27,982 bases of DNA, taken from contig NW_005434381.1 in assembly GCF_000315625.1 (NCBI RefSeq), positions 1 through 27,982 of the forward strand, read 5' to 3'. This stretch comes from Guillardia theta CCMP2712 (lineage: Eukaryota; Cryptophyceae; Pyrenomonadales; Geminigeraceae). Shown in pieces: positions 16,290 through 24,800 of this stretch; the first letter of the stretch is position 1, and each line of letters starts with the position of its first letter. Under the pieces are notes generated by a model that had not been told where the DNA came from, ran no database searches, and saw nothing but the letters and a program-made list of their open reading frames with translations. Position numbers and translations under genes: made by a program.

Positions 16290-17680
16290 ATGTTCGAGCC
16301 ACTGCTCTCGTTCTGCGATGATGCGGATCAGTGCAACTCGTCAGGGGAGCTCCTGCTGAATCAAACATTCGACGAGGAGGATGAGGAGGAGATGCTGGCG
16401 GAGAAGCCTTCCTTCTGGAACGAGTGCATGCAGGAGATCGTGGCGCTTCAACGGCGAAATGAGCGAAGCAAGCGAGAGCTGCAGGCAGAGCGAGACAAGA
16501 GCCAACTCTTGTCGAGACTCACGTGGGAGGTCTCGTCAGTCTCGCATGGCAATGCTCCATCCTTCATGGCCTACATCCGATTCTTTCAGACGTACCGCGT
16601 CGAACGCTGGGTCTCAAGCTACGCGTTCTCGCGATGGAAGGAGAAGAGCAGGCGCGCGAGAGTCTCGGAGAAGGCGGACATGAATGTGGTTCTTTGCATG
16701 CTGGACAGGAGGAGGAGGCAAGGCATCGCCAGGCTCTGCTTGCAGGCTTGGCACTGCATGGCGCGAGTGCGACGTCTGAGATGGGTCGTGGTGGGGAGTG
16801 GGAGGAGGAGGAGGAGCGTTCAGATCAGAGCGCGTTGCCTTGAGCGATGGCGCCGAGCTCTGCGTCTTCAACAGCTTCTGTGGAGCTTGACAGACAAGCA
16901 GCAGGCACGGAGCAGGCGGCAGACCCTCCGCCTCTGGACTCGCTGGCTCCGGTTTCACTCCCTCCTATGCAGCACCATGGCACGCATGAGCAGACTCGCC
17001 TGGTCCTCCTGGCGGCGACGTCAGCTCCTCGACCTGTACCGATCGTTCCGTGAGCAGCAGGGTGATGTGACCGCCCGGCCCACTTCCTCCCATGCTCCTC
17101 GTCATGCGATCTTCACAGCTGATGGGGATATCGACATTCTGCTGCACGCTCACAAGAACTCAAGAGAAGACGAACATGAACAGAAAATCTACGAGAGGAA
17201 GGAGGGGACTAGAGACAGGCAGAGGGAGAGGAGTAGAGAAAGGGAGAGGGAGGAGAGGAGTAGAGAAAGGGAGAGGGAGGAGAGGAGTAGAGAAAGGGAG
17301 AGGGAGGAGAGGAGTAGAGAAAGGGAGAGGGAGGAGAGGAGAAGAGAAAGGGAGAGGGAGGAGAGGAGTAGAGAAAGGGAGAGGACAGAGGAGAGCAGGG
17401 AGAGCGCAAGGGGCTGGGACTCGTATCTCTCTGCTCCCTTGTCAAGCTCCCACGTAGAGCAGAAGGACCTCTCATCTCTGCACATGCTTGTGGAGTCAAC
17501 ACTGACGGTAAATGACTCTTCTCCCCCTCCCCTCTGACTCAGATGCAGCGCTACGACATAGTGCGGGGAGGTGCGATCATCATGACGACCTCACTGGCAG
17601 AGACAGCTCCCAACTCAGCAAGGCTCGCATCGTTGCTGGACAGGATGGAGGCGAGCAGAAGTGCGGAGGTCTCGTTCTAG
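16290..17680 (+). CDS. Sfi1-like centrin-binding repeat protein, two exons
   Basis: Exons 16290-17507 and 17543-17680 give about 451 residues. The middle part (about 100-260) has repeated Trp-containing helices of Sfi1 type: AFSRWKEK, CLQAWHCMARV, CLERWRRALRL, LRLWTRWLRF and AWSSWRRRQLL. In Sfi1 each such helix binds one centrin and the array spans the half-bridge or centriole. The N-terminus is acidic, then coiled-coil-like (QEIVALQRRNERSKRELQAE). A 27-bp minisatellite then encodes about six SREREREER units. The intron is only 35 bp (GTAAAT to GACTCAG) and its removal adds a sensible C-terminus beginning MQRYDIVRGG. The stop lies 33 bp from the stop of the convergent FZL gene. With only about five repeats the array is much shorter than yeast Sfi1. 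Confidence 0.65.
17215..17395. repeat. 27-bp minisatellite encoding SREREREER units
   Basis: About six tandem units of 27 bp (core AGTAGAGAAAGGGAGAGGGA) with few mismatches, inside the Sfi1-like gene. They give a highly charged Arg/Glu helix. The antisense reading is a Leu/Ser repeat and is not a gene. Confidence 0.9.
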
Positions 17681-17713
17681 CGCGAGGGTTTACTTGTTAG
17701 CTCTACGTCGTGC

Positions 17714-20104
17714 TCAAAGAGACTTCAAACGCCCGCGAAGCTCCGACAACTCCCGCAGGTTCGCGTCCACCCGCTGCTTCACCTTAGTCCATCGCTCCGC
17801 CTCCACCGAGACGGCATCCACGTAGGGAGCGAACGCCTGCTCGATCTCGAAGGCCGAGGTTCTGGCCGCCTGCTGGAAGAGCTTCTCCACGTCCTCCTTC
17901 ACCGCTGCCTTCCACTTGGCCGATCGGGAGTCGAGATCATCCGCCACCTCATCCTGCAAGATGCTCGGGTAGACCCCCAGGGAGTAGGCGAGGCCTCCGC
18001 CGGTCGTCAGGAAGGCCAGGGCGTCGAGGAGGCCGGCATTGAAGACTTCCAACGCGAGCAGACCTCCTCCGGCTACTGACGCAGTTGCAACCGCCACGTC
18101 AAACGCCTTCTGCGTCACCGACTGACCAAGGACCATGCGCTCGATGCGGGGATCGAACTGAGCGGAGATGCCGGCGCTGGGGCTCTCCAGGGTCTCCTGC
18201 ATGGAGCGGAGGGCGAGAGAGGTGTCGGGCTTCTGGAGGCTGATCTGCTTCCATTGGCGGCTGCGAAGCCTCTGGTCGATGAGAGCAGAGCACAGGTTCC
18301 ACTGAGCTTCCTGCTTGTCTCGGAGGATGCGCCCGAAGTCTTCCGCAAGCTCCTTCACCTCCTTGTCGAGATCAACGTCCATAGCAGCCTCCAGCTCGCC
18401 TTCGATCGACTTGCTCTTGGTGAGGCAGCCGACGATGTTGCTGGCGATGTAGGTGCCGCTGAGCACCTTGGAGGTGGTCGTCTTCGCCCTCTGCTGGACG
18501 GAGTTAAGGATGGAGTCGAGGCGCTTCAACTGGAAGTTCATCTCGGACTCGATCTCGGCCTCGTAGACTTCGATGCTCTGCTTGATCTGGTTCAGCACCT
18601 GCTTGTCGTCCTCCGTGATCTGATTCCCCAGCTCCGAAGCCTTCTTGTAGTTCACGAGGAACCTCTCTGCGACCCCGAGGGGAGATTCCAGCTTGAGCTT
18701 TGCCGCCTCCTTCTTGTCCGTCAGCGTCCGGACGACGTAAGACTCCAGCTCCTCGAACCGGCTCTCCTTCCACAGATCCTCCGCAGCTTTGGGGTCAGCA
18801 CTCTTGTCCGCTTGCATCAGCTTCGACTGGAGGGCAAGACGACCGGCGATGCCGAAGACAGGAGGCTCCACCCCGAGGATCCTCGCAGCATTCTCGCGAA
18901 CGAACTGTTTCACCTTTTCGAGGTTCTCTTCGCTGTCGAAGAGATCAACCTTGTTCAGCACCATCACAACCTTCTTGCCCCACTCTCGGATGTACTCCAG
19001 CAGCTTCCCTTCCGTCTCTGTTATGGGCCTCTCGGCGCTTGTCACGAAGATGATGAGGTCACTCTGAGGGATGAAGCCCTTCGTCAGCCGCGTCTGCTCT
19101 TTGATGATCGCGTTGGTCCCCGGGGTGTCCACGAGAGTCACTTGGCGCAGAAGCTCCACAGGCAGGAAGAGCTCTTGGTAGTCCTTGTTCCTCTGTTTCT
19201 TACCGCTCTCCTCCCCAGTCCCATATCGAAGCATGTTGATGGTTGTCGTAGTGGGAACTACACCCTCCTCGCAGAACTTCGACCCCAAGATCGCATTGAT
19301 CAGGGATGACTTGCCAGCGTTGAATTCACCCACCACAACCACGGAGAAAAGCAGCACCAGCCGGTCCTTCATGTCCAGCAACAGCGTAATGTCCCTGTCC
19401 TTGGCGTCAAGCTCGGCAAGCAGCTCGCACATGGACTCGATGAAGGCCGTCTCATCCCTCACCAGCGCGTCCACCTTGTCCCCCTGCAGCGGTGCTGCTG
19501 TCGAGCTGCCCGCAAATCGCACAGCGTCCTCGAACGACATTTCCCTCATCATCGTCTTCGTCCTCGACTCGCTCACTGGGGCTGGCGCCGCCGGCTCTAC
19601 AGCCTTCTGCTGTCCCGCTGATCCTTGCAGGAGCACATCCAGTCTCTGCCAGAACTTGAGCCGTTGCCCGACAGGCTTCGGGATGCTCATCGAGTCCAGC
19701 ATCATTGGGTCCTTGAGCAGGGAGAGCGCCTCCCCGTCAATGTCGTTCTGCAGGAACGCGTTTGTCCACTCCTCATTGAAGCCCTCGCTTTTGAGCCACT
19801 CCACAACATCTTCCTTAGTCCACACGACAACCTCCTGCTTCTGAGCCGAAGCAAACAAGCCGAACGATGTTCTGCTCATCCTGGCCGCACGGGGATGCAG
19901 CGATCGAAGGGGGCAAGGCCTGATGAAACTATCACTGCGGCAGAAAAGCTCAAGCAAGCGAGCATACCTCCTTCCTCCGGGCATGTTTCTCAGCGTCGTC
20001 TTGATGGCAGGCTTCCAAGGAGCTGTAGGAGCGAAGGCGATGGTTCCTGAAACGAAGGCGAGGCAGCAGAGAGCTTGAAGCTTGCAGAAGAAACGGGAGA
20101 ACAT
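17714..20104 (-). CDS. plastid-targeted SAM + FZL-type dynamin-like GTPase
   Basis: An intronless 796-residue protein. It begins with a signal peptide (about 1-23) whose predicted cleavage exposes FAPTAP, the Phe-start motif of import into red-lineage secondary plastids, followed by a basic transit-like region. A SAM domain lies at about 92-160 (VVVWTKEDVVEWLKSEGF to GQRLKFWQRL). The GTPase domain has the P-loop GEFNAGKSS (259-267), the TTTT of switch I (about 285-288), DTPG (326-329) and NKVD (384-387). Then come long helical/coiled regions, a Gly/Ala-rich hydrophobic paddle-like stretch (about 660-715), and a final helix. The GTPase part resembles chloroplast FZL and bacterial dynamin-like proteins, which remodel or fuse membranes; FZL acts at thylakoid and envelope. 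A thylakoid-shaping role is inferred. The SAM domain is not one I know from plant FZL. Confidence 0.88.
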   Translation of the reverse strand: MFSRFFCKLQALCCLAFVSGTIAFAPTAPWKPAIKTTLRNMPGGRRYARLLELFCRSDSFIRPCPLRSLHPRAARMSRTSFGLFASAQKQEVVVWTKEDVVEWLKSEGFNEEWTNAFLQNDIDGEALSLLKDPMMLDSMSIPKPVGQRLKFWQRLDVLLQGSAGQQKAVEPAAPAPVSESRTKTMMREMSFEDAVRFAGSSTAAPLQGDKVDALVRDETAFIESMCELLAELDAKDRDITLLLDMKDRLVLLFSVVVVGEFNAGKSSLINAILGSKFCEEGVVPTTTTINMLRYGTGEESGKKQRNKDYQELFLPVELLRQVTLVDTPGTNAIIKEQTRLTKGFIPQSDLIIFVTSAERPITETEGKLLEYIREWGKKVVMVLNKVDLFDSEENLEKVKQFVRENAARILGVEPPVFGIAGRLALQSKLMQADKSADPKAAEDLWKESRFEELESYVVRTLTDKKEAAKLKLESPLGVAERFLVNYKKASELGNQITEDDKQVLNQIKQSIEVYEAEIESEMNFQLKRLDSILNSVQQRAKTTTSKVLSGTYIASNIVGCLTKSKSIEGELEAAMDVDLDKEVKELAEDFGRILRDKQEAQWNLCSALIDQRLRSRQWKQISLQKPDTSLALRSMQETLESPSAGISAQFDPRIERMVLGQSVTQKAFDVAVATASVAGGGLLALEVFNAGLLDALAFLTTGGGLAYSLGVYPSILQDEVADDLDSRSAKWKAAVKEDVEKLFQQAARTSAFEIEQAFAPYVDAVSVEAERWTKVKQRVDANLRELSELRGRLKSL

Positions 20105-21150
20105 GGTGACGATGGAGAATAGATGTCGAGATCTCTCTTGTCAAAACTCAGTGAAGTTCTTGCAAAATATTAATTTGCAGAAATCAGGCCTGCATGTCAG
20201 CCCTGGCTCGAGACGGCAACCTGCATCCAGAAATTAAACAGATCCAGCACTTGTAGAACGCAAGTATGGTGGAATCCATTCAAGACTGGCATTGCACTGG
20301 CAGGCATGTACAGGTGCACAAATAAAAAAATGAAAGCAATAGAAGCAGTAGCAGTACAAGTGTCTTTTTGATATTAATGTGCATGAATACTAGCATGCCA
20401 TTCAGTCACGGTGCATGAAATTTGAAATGGAACCACTTCTCTTCCCCACAGAATGCAAGATTTCCTATCTTCTCATCTTCCTTGTATGATATCATTCCTT
20501 TCATGACGTCTGTCCCTCAATTGCTCCTTCAACCGGTCGCTTCCTCCTCCTCTCCTTTTATCCTCCTGCATATGCCTGGACTCTCCCGCCATTAAAGATT
20601 ATACCCCATGTACCCCATCGGACCCCCCCTCGGTCTCTCACACAAGTAACAATACCTACCCCTTCAATTAGCAATAACTACCCACCTTTTGTAAGATAAT
20701 TGGATACCCCCACCCCACCTTACCCTCCTCTACACAAAACTCTCGTTGAACGAAACAACCGAAAACTGTTCGACCGAAGGGGTGGGGTAGGGTAATGAAG
20801 GTGGGTGCAATGCTGTAATTTCACTTCATATGGGGGGTAGGGGTAACTCATGTATTTGTAGGGGGTGGGTACGACTGTGTCTTTTGTAGGGCTTGGGAGC
20901 AGCAACAAGTAACAAAATTTGAATTCAGTGCGGAAGGAAAGGGGGTGGGGGTACACCCACCCTATACTAATAATTCTGAGATTTCCTTGTTGATCTCAAA
21001 AACAATCTGATATATCACTTAAAATTTCAAACTTAGAGATAAAAAACACCTGGACAACAGTGATTGAGTGGAATAACGGGCTCGTGGATTCAAAAATGTC
21101 ACTGAGGGAGAAGGTGGGGTAGGGTGGTTTACAGCATGCAAGTTCAAGCC
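20105..21150. other. gene-poor region with pyrimidine-rich TACCCC repeats
   Basis: No convincing gene. From about 20590 to 20960 the sequence is full of TACCCC/GGGGTA words on both strands, resembling 8435-8570, and so probably belongs to a dispersed repeat. The part just upstream of the FZL start (20105-20500) is AT-rich and likely promoter sequence. No canonical box can be assigned. Confidence 0.5.
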
Positions 21151-21620
21151 TCGCCGAGCCGCCTGGCCGCACTCACCGTACTAGTGGCTACTAGTGACTC
21201 GCCCGGGTCTCGGACACCGTCACCGCCGCAGTGTCGGCCGGGTCTCCGATCGGACCGTCAGTCACGGCGGAACTTCGGAACTTGCGGCCTCCCGGCGACG
21301 AGGGCCGAGTCTGAGCCGCGTTGAATGAGAGGCAGGGCCGGCAGTGGCTACCGGGCCGCCGCCTAGCACGGACTCGCGTGCCAGTGAGCCTAATCATACT
21401 ACGGTACCCGGCGTCCCGAATCGCTCGCGAGTCGCCGGGACCGGACCGTACCTGGGTGCCGCACACCGCCATCAAGCCTGGGGCTGAGTGCCCGGCGGCG
21501 CACTGGCGGCATCGCGGGGGCCGGCAGGCGTCCAGTCCGACTCTCCGGCGTGGCCCTCGGCGAGTCGGACCCAGTGGGTGCCGCACTCCGCCGTGGCCGG
21601 GCCGGGCCCGCCGCTAGTAA
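21150..21620. other. GC-rich island B, non-coding
   Basis: Very GC- and CpG-rich, with ACTAGTGACTCGCCCGG and many CCGGC and GAGTC words. Open frames (for example 21191-21586 minus, 21321-21617 plus) are Arg/Pro-rich and carry no domain, so they are treated as composition artefacts. Confidence 0.5.
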
Positions 21621-21637
21621 ACCCGGCTAAACCCTGT

Positions 21638-21704
21638 ATGTTTACTTTTGAGTAAAGGTTTAGTGGCGCGGCGTGCCACGGATGAATATGTTTACTCAAA
21701 GTTA
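21638..21704. repeat. nested inverted repeat next to GC island B
   Basis: ATGTTTACTTTTGAGTAAA and, 30 bp on, ATGTTTACTCAAAGTTAA are near inverted copies and share a 9-bp direct start. Between them GTGGC..GCCAC (21663-21679) can form a small stem. It could be the end of a mobile element or a chance hairpin. Confidence 0.4.
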
Positions 21705-21886
21705 AGTGAAGATGAAGGCCTGTAAGGCCGTGGCTGACGGCAGGGTTACGAGGGCGTGCTAGATCTCGTGATGTCATCTCGTGGTCACATGGGTACGAAT
21801 CTTGAGATCACACGACCCTGTAAGCCTCACCACATCCACCCCCTTCAAGTCCTTAGCAAGGAACTCTGCTGTCTACGTGGAACGGA

Positions 21887-22231
21887 ATGGCGGACAAGCG
21901 CTCGCATGAGTTGATGGCGATGGCGTTGAAGGAGAGCTTCAAGATCGATCTACGAGCAAGCCTGCCCATCGTCCACGAGAAATCAGAGAAAGAACAAGTC
22001 ATTCAAAATCATGTGGCAGCACCTCCTCCCCAACGATATTCCAGAGGAGCACAAAGGCACAGGGAGACGGAGGGCGAACGAGAGGAACGTGGTGAAAGCG
22101 ATGAAGGTCACAGAAGGAACAGAAACAGACAGGTTGGCTTCGAACTTATCCGGACCATGGAGGCACGACGACCCATACCATTTCTTGTGTTCATGTTGTC
22201 GAAAGGGAATTCTACTGTTTCGCCCGGTTGA
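21887..22231 (+). CDS. diverged member of the small RNRQVG gene family
   Basis: A 114-residue frame from ATG (context GGAATGGCG). The N-terminal half (LMAMALKESFKIDLRASLP) is not recognised. The middle is charged and Arg/Glu-rich. The C-terminal part reads RNRQVGFELIRTMEARR, matching the RNRQVGRDLNRTNEARR of the copies at 23111-23434 and 23909-24250. At the DNA level the matching residues mostly use different codons (AAC/AAT, AGA/CGC, GGC/GGA, CTT/CTC, CGG/AGG, ACC/ACA, GAG/GAA), which supports a conserved protein rather than repeat DNA. No known domain; function unknown. Confidence 0.5.
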   Translation: MADKRSHELMAMALKESFKIDLRASLPIVHEKSEKEQVIQNHVAAPPPQRYSRGAQRHRETEGEREERGESDEGHRRNRNRQVGFELIRTMEARRPIPFLVFMLSKGNSTVSPG

Positions 22232-22952
22232 GCCATGTGTACAGCTCTGATACTATAGACTCTCTCTCGACATGTTCCATATCGTTTTGCTCATTGATCA
22301 TTGACGTTATTCCTTGTATTGATATGACACCGTGATTAGTTATAAAAGTGATTGAGGTTAATAAACTTCTTGTTTTCTGTTCAAACCAATCGTTTCGATG
22401 ACAAATTGTTCTGTGTCATTGCATAGCAATTTCGATTCTTTTGAATGCGCGTATGTGACTTCTAAACAAATGTGATTATTTTCACCTCCTATGCTAAGAT
22501 ACTCGACATGAACATGTAAAAATAAAGCTCTGATCAAAACCAAAAAAAATGTTCTTGTGGAAGACAGGAAACTGCTTGACCTGTCTCAGAAACTAGTCCG
22601 AAAGCAATAAAAAAACCTTACTGCATGAGAGTGAGAAACAGACTAAGTAGAGAAGTTCTATGCCGTCTTTCCGGGATGTTCCAATACCACGTTACTCGTT
22701 AATAAAACTTACGCTTTTGACAATTCCTTAGCCGTATTTCCTGCAAACCAAGAATGTCGAAAGATTGTACCAATCCTCTCACTGATCTTACGAACTTCTT
22801 TACGCATGCAGTCATCGGATAGCTTGCTAGTTCCTATTGCTCCATCGTCACACTTGATCGCATGATCGCGGTTACACAGTCTGTTATTTTCGTTCTGGCC
22901 ATTCTGAGGTGAGCTTTCAAATTGACTTCAGTTTTAATTATTACGTCCCCGT
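22232..22952. other. AT-richer intergenic region, no gene seen
   Basis: The base composition is clearly richer in A/T than in neighbouring genes. It contains AATAAA-like words (near 22358 and 22520) that could serve as 3'-end signals of the upstream small gene. Open frames are short. Confidence 0.45.
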
Positions 22953-23110
22953 GACCTGCTGACATCTCGCTGTAAGACTCCGACAACCAGAAGATCTCCG
23001 GATCTTTACCACTCTCCGTTCCTCCCTTCCCTGTGACCTGCTGACCGTCCCCCTCGCCTTCTATAAAGCCGTCCCATCCGCCCGGGCGTTGAAGTACAAG
23101 CACAACCACC
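22953..23110 (+). promoter_or_regulatory. duplicated upstream (promoter) block, left copy
   Basis: This block is repeated in inverse orientation at 24251-24412. A stretch of about 50 bases (from GACCTGCTGACATCTCGCTG to AGATCTCCGG) is identical. The word TGACCTGCTGAC occurs twice in the left block, about 75 bp apart, a possible regulator site. A TATA-like CTATAAAG lies at 23061-23068, about 45 bp before the ATG. This is inferred from position only. Confidence 0.45.
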
Positions 23111-23434
23111 ATGCACTCTCTTCGTAGCGATATCAAGCTCAAGCATGCCGCTCTCCCGGCCAACGAGCACACAGAGCTGATCGCAGACGTCTCCGAGGAC
23201 GAGGACGAGCTGCTGGTAGAGCTCGACTTCCCTGCGGTGAACAGCCAGTTCGAGACCTCCACGATCCTGGCAGAGGCAGCGCCGCCGCGCGTCTTTCGTC
23301 GATCGCAGAGGACAGGACGCGAAGCGATGGAAGTAGACACTGTTCGAGGTCTTCGCAATCGCCAGGTTGGAAGAGATCTCAACAGGACAAACGAAGCAAG
23401 GCGTCTGGTGCAACTACGTGTTGTGCAGCTGTGA
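23111..23434 (+). CDS. small unknown protein, RNRQVG family, left copy
   Basis: A 107-residue frame from ATG (context CCACCATGC, Kozak-like). It starts MHSLRSDIKLKHAALPANEH and has an acidic centre (DVSEDEDELLVELDF), then a basic stretch (PPRVFRRSQRTGR) and the conserved RNRQVGRDLNRTNEARR near the C-terminus. No signal peptide, membrane helix or known domain. It is near-identical to the inverted copy at 23909-24250 apart from an in-frame length difference of 18 bp before the RNRQVG motif. A short linear-motif regulator or an unrecognised family is possible. Function not assigned. Confidence 0.55.
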   Translation: MHSLRSDIKLKHAALPANEHTELIADVSEDEDELLVELDFPAVNSQFETSTILAEAAPPRVFRRSQRTGREAMEVDTVRGLRNRQVGRDLNRTNEARRLVQLRVVQL

Positions 23435-23908
23435 GCGTATGAGGGAGGGTATTAGGATTGTAAATTAAGTGTGAATACATTATAAGTCGAATTCAACCTG
23501 GAATTCAATGCGTGCGCTTTTCTTTGTCTGTGATTGTGCACTATCGCTGAATAGTCCAGCATGGCCACCTCAGTACCATCAGAGGGTCGTTGATTACAAG
23601 ATACTCACTTCGAGCTGTCATGTTACTGAGATTACATGAGAGAACCTTGCCATAACTGGATTTGAACGGAATCAAAGGAAAAAGTAAGTAACCTTGTGTG
23701 GATTTGCGTGATTTTACAACTCATATGTCATCGTTGAATCATCAAGCGGCAGTAGTGATTTAGGTCGCTCGAAGTCAATGCTCACACATCATCAACGTAA
23801 ATGAATTGAAAGCATATCATCTTATCTCCCACTTAGGCAACAATGTTCGATTCATCTTGTATTCACACTTAATTTACAAAGCTACATCCTCTCTCTCTTG
23901 AACGCCGC
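23435..23908. other. spacer between the two inverted gene copies
   Basis: The outer ends are still part of the inverted repeat: GTAAATTAAGTGTGAATAC occurs at about 23459 and, reversed, at about 23861-23880. The middle, about 370 bp, is single-copy within the window, AT-richer and without a recognisable gene. Convergent transcripts would meet here. Confidence 0.5.
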
Positions 23909-24250
23909 TTACAGAAGTACGACACGTAGTTGCACGAGTCGCCTTGCTTCGTTTGCCTTGTTGAGATCTCTTCCAACCTGGCGATTGCGAAGACCTCGAT
24001 GCAGCACATCGCATTGACGCCTTGACCCTGATTTGACTTCACGTCCTGTCCTCTGCGATCGACGAAAGACGCGCGGCGGCGCTGCCTCTGCCAGGATCGT
24101 GGAGGTCTCGAACTGGCTGTTCACCGCAGGGAAGTCGAGCTCTGCCAGCAGCTCGTCCTCGTCCTCGGAGACGTCTGCGACCAGCTCTGTGTGCTCGTTG
24201 GCCGGGAGAGCGGCATGCTGGAGCTTGATATCGCTGCGAAGAGAGTGCAT
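23909..24250 (-). CDS. small unknown protein, RNRQVG family, inverted right copy
   Basis: A 113-residue frame starting with the same MHSLRSDIKL as the left copy. The substitutions I can see are conservative (I/V, V/A, K/Q, R/K, T/A). Before the conserved RNRQVGRDLNKANEARR it has a longer segment (VKSGSRRQCDVLH in place of AMEVDTV), an in-frame 18-bp difference. That segment could also be part of a 48-bp intron (GTGAAG to CATCGAG). The open frame on the opposite strand (24033-24590) is its antisense shadow. Function unknown. Confidence 0.55.
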   Translation of the reverse strand: MHSLRSDIKLQHAALPANEHTELVADVSEDEDELLAELDFPAVNSQFETSTILAEAAPPRVFRRSQRTGREVKSGSRRQCDVLHRGLRNRQVGRDLNKANEARRLVQLRVVLL

Positions 24251-24412
24251 GGTGGTTGTAGTCGTGGTCGTGGTTACACCGTGGAGAGTGGGAGGGCTTC
24301 TTAAAGGAGTTACGAGCTGTCAGCAGGTCACAGGGAAGGGAAGCATGTGGAGTGGTAAAAATCCGGAGATCTTCTGGTTGTCGGAGTCTTACAGCGAGAT
24401 GTCAGCAGGTCA
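24251..24412 (-). promoter_or_regulatory. duplicated upstream (promoter) block, right copy
   Basis: The inverse copy of 22953-23110. It shares the ~50-bp identical core and both TGACCTGCTGAC words, but differs near the start codon: an ACGACCACGACTACAACC repeat lies just before the ATG and the TATA-like word is changed. The two genes may therefore be expressed differently. Confidence 0.4.
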
Positions 24413-24464
24413 TGCTGAAATCTTACACAAGAGGCATCTCTTGGCTCCCTTGCACGGACGTCCT

Positions 24465-24800
24465 ATCCGAAGTCACGGTACCACTTGGCCTGGGCTCCGA
24501 CGACCGCTACCGCCGTCACGTGCCACTAGTACTGTGACCGACGGTCATCCGATCCGGGAGCCTCCCCCCGGCGGACTCCGCCGACAGTGAGGCGATGCCA
24601 AACTGTGACTCGCCGGACATCACTAGTGACGCCCGCCGGCCGCCCGGCCAGTGGGCGGCCCGCCGGCGGGCCCCCGGGGAGCCCAGCCCCGCGGCCGGCA
24701 CCAGTGATCGGACCAGGGCCGGCCCCGGTACGGTACGGGTCGGGGTGACCGTCCGACTGTACGGGCCAGTGATCGGACGGACGGTGACGGTGACAGTGCC
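24465..24800. other. GC-rich island C, non-coding
   Basis: The third GC/CpG-rich stretch, containing CACTAGT, ACTAGTGAC and two copies of CCAGTGATCGGAC (near 24701 and 24768). CACTGATCGGATCGG of island A is close to the latter. It begins just outside the inverted duplication. No domain in any frame. Confidence 0.5.

Noticed and set aside
18254-19309. Plus-strand frame of 351 codons
   Set aside because: Antisense of the FZL-type GTPase, which has intact G motifs on the minus strand.
21601-21660. CTAAACCC/GGTTTAG words that might be telomere-like
   Set aside because: Only single copies, not tandem, and inside the nested inverted repeat.
24033-24590. Plus-strand frame of 185 codons, also seen as a minus-strand frame at 22834-23382
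   Set aside because: Both are antisense shadows of the inverted small gene pair and their upstream blocks; they appear twice only because the DNA is duplicated.
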